From assembly GCA_013398615.1 (NCBI GenBank), contig VZSR01000598.1:909608-973607 (forward strand): a stretch of DNA of 64,000 nucleotides, in the 5' to 3' direction. Each line of letters opens with the position of its first letter. Positions within the stretch are counted from its first letter, which is position 1. The position numbers were made by a program, and so were the translations under genes. The notes beneath the pieces are model-generated. The model was not told the origin of the DNA and made no database searches. It saw only the letters and a program-made list of their open reading frames with translations. Below, piece after piece: positions 12,901 through 24,939 of this stretch. The DNA comes from Brachypodius melanocephalos (lineage: Eukaryota; Chordata; Aves; Passeriformes; Pycnonotidae).

Positions 12901-15900
12901 ACGCCGGTGTCCACGCACTACCAGTACCTGCCGCACCTTTTTAGCTACTCGGCGCACTCGGCGCTGGTGGCGCCGCAGCCGCGCAGCCTGGACCCGCAGT
13001 CACACAGCCTCATCAGCCAGCTGGTGTGTGCCGAGGACCTGGAGCCGCTGGGCACGCCCATGCTCATCGAGGACGGGTGCGTGGGGCAGCCCCCGGGGCG
13101 GGGCACAGCCACGGTGCAAACCAGACCCCGTCCCGTCTGGCTGCGACTGGGCACTGGGGTTCCGGGCTGCAGGGTCTGGGTAGGTGGGTGACCCCAGGGG
13201 CTGCGAGGCTGAGCCCCTGCCTGGGCAGGGTGGGTGCTGACCATCGTGGCTCCTGTCACCAGGTGGGTGACACCAGGGACTGCAGGGATGCCCCTCAGCC
13301 CCTGCCTGAGCAGGCTGGGTGCTGACCATCGTGGCTTCTGTCACCAGGCAGGGATGCCCCTCAGCCCCTCCCTCAGCAGGGTGGGTGCTGACCATCATGG
13401 CTCCTGTCACCGGGTGCCACCCTGGGCACTGACAAATTCCTTTGGCGTTTGCCTCATTTCCAAGTGCCTCATCAGGTGATGTGTCATTCAATGTTGTTAA
13501 TGTTTTTTCTGCCTTTGTATTAACTGTGTCTGCAGGTATAAAGTGACTCAGGCAGAGCTGTTTGCGTTGCTGTGTCGTCTGGCGGATGAATTGCTTTTCA
13601 GGCAGATTGCTTGGATCAAGAAGCTGCCATTCTTCTGCGAGCTCTCCATCAAGGACTATACCTGCCTGCTCAGCTCTACATGGCAGGAGCTGATCCTGCT
13701 CTCCTCGCTGACTGTTTACAGCAAGCAGATCTTTGGTGACCTTGCAGATGTCACCTCCAAGTACTCTCCCTCCGACGACGAGCTGCACAGGTGAGATGGG
13801 CTGAGCCCAGGGTGAGGCAGCGAGAGCTGGAGATGAGGAGCCATGGCAGCCCAACAGTCAGGTGTCCTCTGACCACCCTCTGGGACAGGTCACTTTACCT
13901 GGGGCTGTTTTCCTTTCCTAGTTTTTAGAGAACAGTTGTTCCAGGCTTAGAAAGCCCATCATGGTTAGTCAGTGTTGGATCACAGTTTCCTTCTGCAGGA
14001 TGCATGGGGCTGTTTGAATTCCATGTAGCAATGCTGTTGTCCTCCAACACAGCCCTACAAGCCACTTTTTTATGGAGAGGGTAAAATTAATCAACACTTT
14101 GGGTAATCCTGGCACACAGGAAAGAAAGTCTTATTTAAAAACCCTTTGGGCCAGTGGAAAGATGGTTCACAAAGGTGGCTGTCTGTATTATCAAAGTGTT
14201 CATTATTAATTGCTATTTCATTGCTTAGATTAGATAAATTTAAAGATGTTTAGATTAGATAAATTTAAAGATGTTGCAATTTAGCTCTTATTTTTTCCAT
14301 GGTACAGACTGTCTGATGCTCTGAGGAACTTGCCCTTCATTTATCATGTTGCTCAGCGTGTTGTTTTTTTGTTTGGATATTTTATTTTGTAATCTTGGTG
14401 CCAGACAGATTCTTCTTTTGGTAGTAGAGTCCCAATCTCACCATAATATGGCAGAAGAAGTAGGATTTGGAGAAACTGCTGCTCATCCTCCCTTTAAACA
14501 CCTGCCCTTTGCTCTCTGCCCTTGCTGGGCTCACGATGCTGCCAGAGTCACCAGGGGATGTTCAATGAGCAGAGATTTAAAACACTGCTGTGTTCCTCAG
14601 CCATTGCAGTGTCTCATGGTTCTTGGGGGCTCCTTTGTGCATCTGTTGTGACAAGCAGAGGCACTGGCTGGCTGAGCCCATGGCAGGGAGCAGGGAGCTG
14701 GCCCCAGGTGTCTCATTTCCTGGGACAGGTTCCTGTGCGGCGCTGCTCCGCACAGCCATTCATCGTGCATCTGGTGCCGCTGCTGCGAGGAACACTGAGG
14801 GTCATAGAAAACCACAATGACACTTGTTCTTGCATTCAGCTGTCCTTTTGTTCCTGCTGTCCTGGTCAGAGCCTCACGAGAGAAGTGTTTGTTTCATTTT
14901 GAGCTTGTGATAAATACAAGCGAGAGGTAAGACAAGGAGACAAAGGAGGAATCCTCGCCCTGCAGCAACCGGCAATTCAGAACTGGTCGCCTTGAAGGTC
15001 CTTCAGAGAAGATCCGTGCACATGGATGAAAATGGGTGTTCTGGGGAGAGGAATGCTTCTGCAGTCTCTCCTTGTGATTTAGCTTTTCAAGTGTCATTAA
15101 TTGTCGTTAGTAACCTGGGAGAATGCACACCCAAAAAGCCATTTAGCAGGAAGCTGCACAGATGAGGGGTCTGGAGCTGCTTGGCTCCCTCCCTCTGGTC
15201 TTCATGGTCCTTCAGCCATGGCTTGACTGTCTCCAGCAGCAGCGGGATAGCTCCTGGCTATCACTCTCCCTGTCCAAAGCACTCGTGGAAAAGCTGGTCC
15301 CTTTGGATTTGAGAGGGGTCCTTTTGGACAGGTGTCCCATTTGTGGGTGTTCTCAAAGAGCCCCCAGCTCCTCTAGCATAGATCAGGAATGTCTGCAGAG
15401 GGAGATTCATTAGAGCTCACACCTGGTTGGAGAAGTCTTGCTGAGCAGGGATGGTCTGGCACTTCAGGGCCAATTTCTGCTCTTAACAAAATGACAAGAG
15501 CAGTGCTAAAGCACAGGTGACAAACAAAAATGAGCTCCACAGCCCCTGTGTTTTAATTGCTTCTAACAACTGGCTAAATGTTCTGTTTGCCTGCTAGATC
15601 AAATGTTTTCTTTTATTGTGCTGTTTTTCTGAAGATGAATATGAAATGAATAGACTGCTGACCTCCCCCAGCACTCCTGATAGCATTTCCCTTCCCCCTC
15701 CTCCCCAGCTGATCCCGATAACTCCCAGCCAGAAACTTGCCTAGTGTAAACTGCGAGGAAAAGTGTGTGGAGGAGTCAGTCCTCGAGAAGAAATAGGGCT
15801 GTGAAAAACAGAACAGCTTTGTTTGAAAGGAGGAGGAAAGTATGTGCAGAAAAGTAAGACAGTTCAACTGCAGGAATGAGAGAAGAGCTCTCCTGGATTT

Positions 15901-18900
15901 ATGAAGTGATGAGTGGCTGGTAAAAATGTGCATGCTCTAAAAAGAAACCCAACAGATGACTGAGTGGTCTTTGTGCTCATTAACTTCTTGAGCTTTGCAA
16001 TCTTGCACCTGCAAGATTTTTAATGTCAACTGGAGAGCAAGAAAACTTGTACAACTTTAGATTAGCCGACAAGGCTTTCATCACTTACAATATTACTTTC
16101 TTGAAGAACTGACCCGGAGTTCAGACAGCTTGTTTTCACTTCGCAGAGGTCAAACCCCACCATGCATTTTACAAATAACTTTGAAGTAAACAAACACACA
16201 TGCCAAAATAAGGTATTATTCAGTGAAAAAGGTTCTATTTCTGTTCTATTCAGAGATGGCTTGCTGGCTGTGCTCTTATTCTTTGTGCTGCACAATGCCA
16301 GAGCACGCTGAAGCTTCCCGAAACACTTCTGTCCCACTTCTGAGAGCTTCTGCAATATGCAGTTTGCTTCGAAGCCAGGGGTATTGCTGTGAGATGTGTT
16401 CCCAAGAGGCTGTTCTGGCCCTGGGCAGGTGTGGGATGGTCTGGAGGTGCCTGCAGATATCCACAGCCCTCCACACCCTCCCGCTCCGCTCCAGCCTGGT
16501 CCTTCCCCATGGCTTTTTCATGGTGCACACGTGGGGTATTACTCCTGATGAAGTGTGGCACCCTCTTTAGCAGGAGGACCTCGTTCTGCTCCCACAAAAT
16601 GTCCATCAGGCAATTTCCCAGGAGGTTTTGGGGTGTGCCCTGTGCTACCTGTCTCTGTCACTGGCTTTGCTGCAGATTCCTGGCCCTGTGAAACCTTCTC
16701 TGCTGTCAGAATAGGCTGGTGGGGAACTGAATCACCAAGAGAGGGTTTTTTCTGTACAAATATCTGTAGATGGTGGACTCCCCATCCCTGGGCCAGGCAG
16801 GATGGGGCTCTGAGTAACATGGGCTAGTGGAAGGTGTCCCTGCCCTTGGCAGATGGATGGGACTGGATGAGCTTTCAGGTAATTTCAACCCAAACCATTC
16901 CATGTTTCTATGATTCTGCATTTTGTAACATTTTCCTCCTTATTTTTGGTACTAGCAGACTTCAGGCAGTTTCAATGACTTTTTAAAAAAAAATTCTCTT
17001 GCAAGGTGTTAAAATCTCTGAAGTTACTTTAATAACCTTCATGCCTTGACTGTCCAGTCCATGTGCTGTGTGTGCTGATGTGTGATGTCTGTCCTCCAGG
17101 TTCAGTGAAGAGGGGATGGAGGTGATGGAGCGGTTGATCTACCTCTTTCGCAAATTCAACCAGCTGAAGGTCAGCAACGAGGAGTACGCCTGCATGAAAG
17201 CCATCAACTTCCTCAACCAAGGTGAGGCAGCAAAGAGGAGGTACCAGCCCCACTTGTTCATTTTTATGCTTCAAAGGTTGAATTTGTAAGACTGGTTGCT
17301 CTCTTTTTAGAGATTTTCTGACTCATTAAAATGTTTACCTTTAGGATATACGCTTAGGTCTCTTAGCTGGGTTCCTGCTTTTTAGGTTCTGTACCTAAAT
17401 CTGACTTTTCACAGTGAAAGGTAATCACAAATGAAGTATTTACATGCAGGCCATGAATTCAGCCTAGGAAAGGGCTGTATCCTCCTGTTGATCAAGCAGC
17501 ATATTAAAGCTGGCAGTTCAGGCTCCGTCAAGACCCTGGGCATTTCAAAATCCGTGCAGAGACAAATGCTCAGCGAACAGTGTTCAGTTGTAATTTTGGA
17601 AATAAATGTCCCTAAAGTCTTTTGTACAGTGAAAGATAGTTGCAGTCTGTAAAAATGTGCTGTGGGCTGCCTCCTCCCCCGCTCATTTCCAGAGGGAGAT
17701 AATGCTGACGCTTCAATCTGTGCCGGGCTGAGGTTCCGGTTTGCTTCCCTGGGCAGTTTCCTGACACTGGATAATGCACTTTCTCGAGCTGTCTCCATTG
17801 TTTTCCAAAATGTATTTTCACTAACTTCCTGTCTTCTTTTATTTTTAGTTGAAGTTTGCAATTTTTTATGTGAAATACCTGAGACTTATTTTTAAAAGTC
17901 AGCTTTTGGGCAGTAGATGAATGCCTCTTCCGTCAGATGTTCTCCCAGCACCGAGGCTGCCCCGAGGCTCTGCAGCTTCCTCACTCCTGTGCTGGAACCT
18001 CCCCAGGACCTGCCAGTGCCCATGCTGCTGGTCACACTGCCAGTGGGACTTCCTGCCTATCCATTTTCCCTTTGTGTGTGTTGCCTGACACTGGCAAAGC
18101 TAAATTTAAAAATAAGAACTTGACAAGTTTATAAAGCTCCCGTGACATAATTCCTAAGCAGATGGGGAGAAATGTGATGATATCTTGAATTACAGAGCTG
18201 AGAGCTGTCCTCAGCCGAGATGATACAGCTAAAACCAGTGTGTTCCTGTCTGAGGAGGTGTTACACTGATGTGCTGTGAAGACCAAACCCTGACACCTGG
18301 CTGTGTTGTGCCAGGCAGGGATTTCAGGTTGCTGGGGCTGTTCTCTCCAACAGCATTCACTGAGCTGCGAATGAGCAGTGTAGGACATTAGCTGTTCTCT
18401 TCCCAGCCTTTTGTGGAGGGAAATCCTGGATTCAGACACCCATATAAAGATGCATCCATGATGCAGGCACAGCAGGAGGGGAGATGGGAATTTTACTGTT
18501 GGTCAGGGTGCTGGAAGCCAGTCTCCAAAGCAGAAACCCAGATCAGAGTGCTAGCAATCGGTCTGCCATGAAGAAGCGGCAGTAAGTGCTAGGCTGCTGC
18601 TCTTCTGAGATGTTTTTGTCATGTTTTCGTTGCTCTAATTGTATTCCTTTCCAGATATCAGGGGTCTGACCAACGCCTCCCAGCTGGAGCAGCTGAATAA
18701 GCGGTACTGGTACGTTTGCCAGGACTTCACAGAGTACAAATACCCCCACCAGCCAAACCGCTTCCCGGATTTAATGATGTGTCTGCCAGAGATTCGGTAT
18801 ATCGCAGGTAAATTCTGAGCACTCCTCCCGCTGGGAGCAAGCAATGATATTTGCTTCTAAAAGATAATTAACTTACTGCAGGGAAATACTTGTGGACTTT

Positions 18901-19857
18901 GGTTGAGGGTCTTTGTGTGGGACCATTTCCTATCATAGCTTCTGCCCATCTTTAAGCCCATCCCAGTGCCCTGAGCTCATCCAGTCTGAGGGGCACTTGG
19001 TAAGGTATCCTGGTGATGCTGGTGGGCACAGGGTTAGTCCCACTGTGGAAAAAGGTGCCTTGCTCCAACCTGATACCTTTCAATTACATTGTTCAGTCTC
19101 CCCTTATTCTTCTTTCACTCCCAGCTGGGGGGCACTTTGTCTCAAAAGAGTGTAATCCTGGTTTGAGTAGTTATCTCATCAGAATCAGAGAGATCCCTGA
19201 ACTGAGCAGAAAGTGATCAGCAGAGTTCAGGCAGACCAGTGTAACCCCCAGGTTTCCTCGTCCGGACCTCGGAAATCCGCAGGTGAATTCTCAACTGCAG
19301 TTGTGTTGCTAATTAGATCTCCAAGGTCTGGTGTCACTAAAACTGTTTGTTCCTGAATGTTATGGCAAAGGGAGATGCTTGCCTCCCTGTGTCAAGGCTC
19401 CATTTGCTTCATCCTACTCTGTCATAATGAGCTATATAATAATCTCAGAGTAGCTCTCGTAATTTACTCACAGAGATCAACAAGGGGGTTTGAGGTGAAA
19501 TGGGATTTAGCCTTTCCCACTTTGTATAAATACTTCTCCATTGTGGGGAAATCATTTTGATCTGACTTTGCCCATTTATTTTGCTTTCTATTCAGTAAAT
19601 AATAAATCATACTGTGTCCAAATGCATATCAAATGTCTAATGTAGCTGTGGGATGATTAACTGTTTCTGCGAGAGGTTCAAGGTAAAACCATCTCCAGTG
19701 CTGCTGGCTTAGGTGTCTCTGAAATCTGATTCAGGAGTGGCTGCTAATTCTGGTTTCTTTCTTACCAGGAAAAATGGTGAATGTCCCCCTGGAGCAGCTG
19801 CCTCTCCTTTTTAAGGCTGTTCTACATTCCTGCAAGACGAGCGTGAGCAAAGAGTGA
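965..19857 (+). CDS. NR6A1: Nuclear receptor subfamily 6 group A member 1 (GCNF), nine coding exons
   Basis: NR6A1 is an orphan nuclear receptor that represses transcription, for example of Oct4 during early differentiation. It binds DR0 elements and extended half-sites as homodimers or oligomers in the nucleus. Joining nine exons in phase gives 439 residues: a short N-terminus, a two-zinc-finger DNA-binding domain (about 18-83, P-box CEGCKG at 35-40), a C-terminal extension and hinge (87-157), and a ligand-binding domain reaching the C-terminus (LHSCKTSVSKE). As in other NR6A1 proteins the end has no classical AF-2 activation motif. Human NR6A1 is about 480 residues. The difference is at the N-terminus, where this start exon encodes only nine residues before the conserved block. 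The standard longer N-terminus is probably encoded upstream of the window, so this may be one isoform. NR5A1 follows on the same strand. Confidence 0.95.
993..7241 (+). other. NR6A1: NR6A1 intron 1
   Basis: A 6.2 kb intron without supported exons. It contains A19 at 1225-1243, GC-rich patches at about 2030-2130 and 2640-2870, AT-rich sequence around 3900-4250, and a short (CT)n at 6674-6690. I looked for the second human coding exon (sequence FCQDELAELDPG-like) and did not find it here. Confidence 0.7.
6674..6690. repeat. (CT)n microsatellite
   Basis: Nearly perfect CT dinucleotide run of eight units in NR6A1 intron 1. Confidence 0.9.
7242..7472 (+). CDS. NR6A1: NR6A1 exon encoding the DNA-binding domain
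   Basis: Acceptor ccttgcag before 7242, donor gtaacg at 7473, phase 1 in and 1 out. It encodes both C4 zinc fingers: the first begins CLICGD and carries the P-box CEGCKG, and the second contains CSRDKNC and CQYCRLLKC, ending MGMNRK. All eight zinc-ligand cysteines are present. The sequence is essentially identical to mammalian GCNF. Confidence 0.98.
8509..8571. repeat. Polypyrimidine (TTCC-rich) tract
   Basis: 63 consecutive pyrimidines made of degenerate ttcc/cttt units. Mirror-like homopyrimidine tracts of this length can form triplex (H-DNA) under torsion; whether this one does is untested. Confidence 0.85.
9150..9189. repeat. (TTTGG)/(TTTG)n microsatellite
   Basis: Three tttgg units followed by five tttg units, preceded by a T13 run at about 9126-9138. 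Confidence 0.9.
10382..10437 (+). CDS. NR6A1: NR6A1 exon: DNA-binding domain C-terminal extension
   Basis: 56 bases between the acceptor ctttcag and donor gtgagc. It encodes AIREDGMPGGRNKSIGPVQ (residues 87-105), matching the human T/A-box extension that lets GCNF contact DNA outside the core half-site. Confidence 0.97.
10438..11845 (+). other. NR6A1: NR6A1 intron 3
   Basis: 1.4 kb intron. No repeats or further exons are recognisable. Confidence 0.75.
11846..12003 (+). CDS. NR6A1: NR6A1 exon: hinge
   Basis: 158 bases, acceptor tttgacag, donor gtggga, phase 0 in and 2 out. It encodes the acidic, serine-rich hinge beginning ISEEEIERIMSGQEF and including NGDSDHSSPGN. It matches human NR6A1 apart from a one-residue insertion near NMSWSN. 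Confidence 0.96.
12004..12848 (+). other. NR6A1: NR6A1 intron 4
   Basis: 0.85 kb intron with nothing recognisable inside. It ends in the tandem acceptor cagtag; this coordinate assumes the upstream CAG is used. Confidence 0.75.
12849..13076 (+). CDS. NR6A1: NR6A1 exon: hinge to start of ligand-binding domain
   Basis: Donor gtgcgt at 13077. The acceptor is a tandem NAGNAG (cagtag at 12846-12851). Use of the first AG gives ...PSSSRSVELNG, matching human SSSRSVELNG. Use of the second (exon from 12852) drops one serine. The exon is GC-rich and encodes LFSYSAHSAL, LDPQSHSLISQL and EDLEPLGTPMLIEDG. Confidence 0.95.
13077..13535 (+). other. NR6A1: NR6A1 intron 5
   Basis: A 459-base intron, about half of it occupied by a minisatellite (13180-13425). 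Confidence 0.8.
13180..13425. repeat. Minisatellite in NR6A1 intron 5
   Basis: Three imperfect copies of a unit of roughly 65-90 bases. Each contains 'gtgctgaccatcgtggct' followed by 'cctgtcacca' and a block like 'gatgcccctcagccc'. Copies start near 13230, 13317 and 13383. Confidence 0.85.
13536..13790 (+). CDS. NR6A1: NR6A1 exon: ligand-binding domain core
   Basis: 255 bases, acceptor ctgcag, donor gtgaga. It encodes the signature region ELFALLCRLADELLFRQI, then LPFFCELSIKDYTCLLSS and TWQELILLSSL, ending SDDELHR. Nearly identical to mammalian NR6A1. Confidence 0.98.
14226..14275. repeat. Exact 25-base tandem duplication
   Basis: A unit beginning tagattagataaattt and ending aaagatgtt occurs twice with no mismatch, so it is recent or constrained. 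Confidence 0.95.
16768..16919 (+). mobile_element. CR1 LINE 3' fragment
   Basis: Forward CR1 3' end: 'gatggggctctgag', 'ctagtggaaggtgtccctgc', 'ttcaacccaaaccattcc' and a terminal 'tctatgattctg'. It sits 180 bases upstream of an NR6A1 exon. Confidence 0.85.
17100..17221 (+). CDS. NR6A1: NR6A1 exon: ligand-binding domain
   Basis: 122 bases, acceptor gtcctccag, donor gtgagg. It encodes FSDEGMEVMERLIYLFRKF and VSNEEYACMKAINFLNQ, as in human with a few substitutions. Confidence 0.97.
17222..18654 (+). other. NR6A1: NR6A1 intron 7
   Basis: 1.4 kb intron with no recognisable element. Confidence 0.75.
18655..18807 (+). CDS. NR6A1: NR6A1 exon: ligand-binding domain
   Basis: 153 bases, acceptor tttccag, donor gtaaat. 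It encodes IRGLTNASQLEQLNKRYW and FPDLMMCLPEIRYIA, matching human NR6A1. Confidence 0.97.
18808..19768 (+). other. NR6A1: NR6A1 intron 8
   Basis: 0.96 kb intron. No further exon or repeat is recognisable. Confidence 0.75.
19769..19857 (+). CDS. NR6A1: NR6A1 last coding exon and stop
   Basis: Acceptor tcttaccag. It encodes GKMVNVPLEQLPLLFKAV and LHSCKTSVSKE, then TGA at 19855-19857. Human ends LHSCKTSVGKE, so the C-terminus is conserved to one substitution. Confidence 0.97.
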
Positions 19858-20207
19858 GCGCAGCTGGCCCCGGCCGGTGCCTTACGCTGAGCCTCGGGCT
19901 CACCCCGGGACAGGGGCAAATGCATCCAGGCAGGAGACAGGGCAGTGGGCCTCCCTGCCCTTGTAGCAAGAATCTTTTTTTGTTTGTTTTTTTTTGGTTT
20001 GGTTTGGTTTTTTTTTTTACTCTTTTTCCTATATATTTATTTCACGACAGAGTTGAATGTATGATCTTCAACACGATGCACATGGTTCTGTAAGAATGCA
20101 GCCGATGCATTCTCCAGCGGTTTACAGAATGTGAAGATGTTTAATGTTACAGTGTTTGTTAGGGTTAGTTCTTTTGTATTTGGGGCTGGGGACCGAGATG
20201 ACTAAGA

Positions 20208-20215
20208 CTACCTCA
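20208..20215 (+). promoter_or_regulatory. NR6A1: let-7 8-mer seed match in NR6A1 3'UTR
   Basis: CTACCTCA, a full let-7 8-mer, 350 bases after the stop codon, where it would be in every 3'UTR isoform. NR6A1 is an established let-7 target in mouse. Confidence 0.7.
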
Positions 20216-23200
20216 AGGAGAAGATGCTGTTCACGCACTGCTCTTTCCGTGATTTGCATCCAAAGCATTTTGTCATAGAGAGCAAATGTTGACAGAGCTG
20301 TTAGTATCCCAAAGGGACGACTTCGAGAAGTGGGTGCTAGAGAAGTGCCAAGGTTTTTCTTTAATTTTAAAAAGGCAGGGAGCGGAGAAGGAGAAGTCTG
20401 TCTAGGCAGTTGGTTTCTTTTCCCCTGGCAGTTTCCAGATGCAGGTTTCCAGTGGGATGGCAGTGCTCTGAGGGACTCCCTGGCTGAAGAGCTGCAGGTG
20501 GGGTCTGCCCCAGCCCCTCCTGGCCAGCTTCCCTCTTACTATTACCACAATACCTCTGAAATTGTGTTCCTGCAGTTCATAACAGGCTCCTGGCATTACA
20601 CAAAGGTGCTCCTGTTGCTAGAGAACGGTAAGGACTTTATCATCATTTCCTTAAAATCCATTTTAGGTTTACAAAAGCAGGAAAAACCTACTTAAAGAAG
20701 AGGCAGGATTGCCCATGTTAATGTGTTCCTCCAACATGGTACCTGACTCCTGAGGCTTCTGCATTGCAGCAATCTCCATTTTGGGAGCAGTTAATGTATC
20801 CTGTGTTAAATGGGGTCTGTGTAGTGGGGTGAGGGACTCCAGTGTCCTCTGGCATGGATTTCTCTGCTGGACTCAGGGAATGGGTGTTCCATAGTTATAT
20901 CCTGCCAGGACTGCCCTATTCCTTGTGGAATCCCAGGAAAAATGACATTATTGCTGTACTTGATTACCTGCTGTGTTCTAGGTCTTGCAAGGCTTGAATT
21001 TTCCATCTCACAGGCTCTCCACAACTCCAGATTGAGAACAGATTCAGTGACAGCTGATTAGGTGATTGAGTGATTGCTGACTGCTGGTGTTTAGCTAAAC
21101 TTGGGCATTCTTGTGAGTGACCTCATTATTTCCTGCTCATGATGGGGAGCTTGGATGAGATGCTCTTGATCTCATCTCCTTCATTAGGAATTAATCTTCA
21201 AAGATTCTGTCACTCTCCTAGACAGCCTTGGCTGGATTTCCTTCCCTGCCTCCTTAGATGTAAATCTGGCATTCACTTAGCAAGGTGGCTCCTCGATAAG
21301 TGTTTGAATGCTGATTTAAAAATACTTGTGGAAACAACTTTTGTTCCTTCAGGGTGTGAGGGACGAGTCACTACCTTCTTGTCTTTCCCTGGTGACAGCT
21401 GCATGGCACAGAGCGAGCCCAGCTCAGCAGGGCTGCAGCTGCTGTGCATCAATGTGATGGTGAGCAGGAGAAAAATCCCATGCACCAAAGTCGTCTTTCC
21501 CTCCCTCCCCTGCTCCAGGGGGTGCTCCTGGGTTGCAGCCCGAGGGGGGCTGTGACCCTGCTGGTTTGGCAGGTCCCGGTCAGGCTGTGCCGGTGGCTGC
21601 GGTCACACCGTGCCCAGCCCTGCTGCTGCCTCACCGTGGGCATCCCGCCTGGGCATCTCCCAGCTCAACAATTTCCCTCTTCTAAAAGTCCATAGCTGTT
21701 AACTTTTCATTATTTAAACAGGATGTTACGGGTAACAGCTGCTGGGCACAGCAGCGGCTCAGCTCGGTGCAGCTTTGCACCCAAAGGTGGTTCCATAAAT
21801 CTCATTCACTTTCTGACAGTACAATGAGACACGTGTGTATTCTCAGGAAAGCCTTCTGCATACAGCCAATACCTCACGTGTTCAGGGGAAGATTTTAGTG
21901 TATCTGTTTGTGAGTTAGAATGTATTTCTCAGCTTTTAAGTTTAATTTTCAAATAGCTTGATATGATCTTTTTATTACGGGTTATTTCTGGCTTGCTGTT
22001 CTATACACAAGGAATTGTTAAAATTGCATAGGAGTAATTTTATTCTGCAGTTACTGAATTATTATAATCTCTTGATGAATAAGTGTTTTAATTAGTGTAC
22101 ATTAAAGCAGTCATCTTGTTGCCAGCTATCCAACAAAAATAATCTATTGGGTAATCTGTGGTTTTCCAAAACAGCCTCCCAAAACTAATGCTGTACCAAC
22201 AACAACCAAAAACCTAAATTCAGTTATAATGATAAACAGACATGAATGTTCCACTTTCTGTTGTAGAAAGCAAATTTTACAAAGGTTGATTGGCAGCAGT
22301 ATCCGTTCCCAAATACACATTTGCCATAGGGAGTAGAAAATCCTTCCTGAACTGACAGGTAAGGAAGCAGCAAACAGACCAGACAGAATCACCGGACAGT
22401 CATTCCTGACATCTTCTGCACCAAGTCCTCTAATGGCTTGTATTTTTTAAACAGGGTAATGTGAATGTGTTGCATTGCAAACTCAGGTATTATGAGAAGG
22501 TAGGAATGTAGCTAGAGACGTAGAGATGTTAGGTAGATGTATTTGTGAATTTGGTTTGAAGGACACCCTGGAAAGGTTGGAATTTTTGTTCCATTCTTCA
22601 CGTAACATTCAGTTTACAGGGACTCATATTTTATTTGTGCTTAATGCTACTAGGGGGAAGTTCATTATCTTTGGTATCTATCTGCTCTTGCTTATCTGAC
22701 CTTCTGTCATAGAGAAATCAATCAACAATAATAGTCTTTGGTAGAATTTTCTGCCATGACAAGTCAATTTTTATCCCTGATTTGAAAGACAGATTGGCTG
22801 GCTGACCCCCTCTTCTCCTTCAAAGCGTCTGTGCAGATAGAAAGCTGAAGAGTTACTTTTAATCCGAACAGAGATTTGGGACATAAATTTGAAGTGCTCG
22901 GGCTCACGTGCTCAGCGGGGGCTGCCGAGGAGCAGCTGGAAGGGGAACCCGTTCACGGGGCTCAGGCACACCCTGGGGCCTCAACAAAACCACTTGAAAA
23001 GTGAATGAATTTTCTTCCCCTTCAGCTCAGGCTCCTGCCACGTGGGCTGAGCCTTGACCCCTCGGTGTGGGTCAGTTGCCAGTCCCTGTTCTCAGCATGT
23101 CCAGCCCTGTGAGAGGGCAGGGGATGAGCAGAGGGACCTCGCGCTCACTGCGCTTCCCATGTGCTGCTGCTCAGCTGTCACCTGTGCCAGTGCCCTTCGT

Positions 23201-24939
23201 GTTCCCCCTTCTGCAGAGGCACTCCGTGCTTTGGGTCATCAGGGAGCAATTCTTAAATCCAGAGACTGAATTCTCAAACCTTTTGCCATCTCCCATCACG
23301 TGCAGGCCGAAGGGGGAACAGAGCGTTTTCAGAGTGACCAGCGGTCAGTGGCACTGCCAGCTGCAGGACACCTGCCCTGGGCAGCTGCCACACTCATACC
23401 ATCCATTTTCTCAGAGGTGGGGTGTTGCTTTGAGGGAGCCCATGAGAGTGAGGGCTCCCAGGGGTGCCAGCAGGGCTCCTGGGCTGCTCTCACTTGCTGG
23501 TGGGGGCCTTGATGGCCCTGTCCCCACCCATGCAAAGGCTCAAGTGCCTCTGCTGCGTCCCTCCCTGTACCAGCAGGATCTGTCCTTGCTCCTCAGGCTT
23601 CTGCACAGACCCACAGCCACTTCAGATAAAGGAATTTAAATCTTGTCCTTCAAACCAACTTTAAAAAAAAAAACAAAAAACAAAACACTTGAATTTCTTT
23701 TACCTTTACTACATTTTTTTAAAAGGAAAAAAAGAAAAAAAAAATTCTCTTGTGAATGTGCTATTTCCCTTTCATTCTTTCTTCCTTCTTGATTTTGAAT
23801 TGAAGCTATGAAGCTCGGTGTCTGTGAAAATGTTGTTATTTCTCAGGATAATAAGCGGCAATCATCCCTGCCACATGAAAGGCAGGAGAAAGGGGGAAAC
23901 TTGGGGAACTAGTTAAAGTATGAAACTAATTTTTAAGTTGTAGATGATGTGTAAATGGAGGGGAGTGCATAACTATCAGTATCAAGCTGTGGTGTTTCTC
24001 TGGGTTCACGGTGTGTTGTTTCAATGCACAGAAGCTCAGGGATAAGTATTTAAAATGTGACCCAGAGAAACCCTAGTTTTGATGTTGCAACAGTTGCTTC
24101 TTTCATGATTTGTCTGGAGGACCCCCTGAGAGCTGACCAAAGCCCCATAGGGGGATTTTGGGGAAAAGCTTTGGGTTTGGCTGTGGGAAGTTGGCCTGCT
24201 GAAGGCTCAGACGTGGTCCTGTGGGCAGAGCATCCCAAGGTGCACGGGGCTGTTTGAGGCTGTGCCCTGGCACCACCCAGCAGCTGGGGACCAGCTCTGT
24301 CTGTGGAGCTCTATTTCTGCAGTACCTCATCCCTCTGCCTGCAGTGTTAAATATTTGACTGTTCATGGAAAAGGGGAGACAAGAATTTCTCATTGTGTCC
24401 CTGGCAGCCAGTTGTGGGGCTTTGTGCTCTGTTTGTTGCTTATGAATTCTTAATTGCCATGGGTAAAACTTTCTCACTGTGGTTGTAGGCATAGTCAGAC
24501 AGTTTGAGAAGGGCACTGGTGTGTGACTCTGGTTGGGTTACAGCTGCTATGAGTGTCCCATCCAGCCACACACAGGGACAGCACTGAGTGAGAGTCAGCA
24601 AAAGTTGGAAGGGCTGAAATGCCCTCCCAGTACCCTCAGCCAGGATCTGCAAACCTGAGTTTAAACCAGCCTTGCAAAAAAACGGGAGGCCAATCCAGGC
24701 AGTGTCTTTCCCTTGGGAAAAAAAAAAATAAAATAGCTCCTGTGAGCTGCCCTCTGACAAGTCTGTGAAAGAAGCAACATGGTTCAGTGGAAGAAATGCC
24801 CCCAAGGGCAAAAAGAAACAGAAATTGAGACCAGATGACGATCAACCTTAACAAAGCCTTTTGTGATTCATTGTTTTCTTTCAATTTATAAAATGTCTTG
24901 TAATAGTTGATAACATTATTGACTCAATTTCCATAACTA

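Larger units (their letters stand above)
13791..17099 (+). other. NR6A1: NR6A1 intron 6
   Basis: 3.3 kb intron. It contains an exact 25-base tandem duplication (14226-14275), a CR1 fragment (16768-16919) and AT-rich unremarkable sequence at 15.4-16.2 kb. No exons are supported. Confidence 0.75.

Noticed and set aside
22101..22112. ATTAAA as the NR6A1 polyadenylation site
   Set aside because: Lacks a clear downstream GT-rich element and would leave conserved-looking sequence unexplained; kept only as an alternative.
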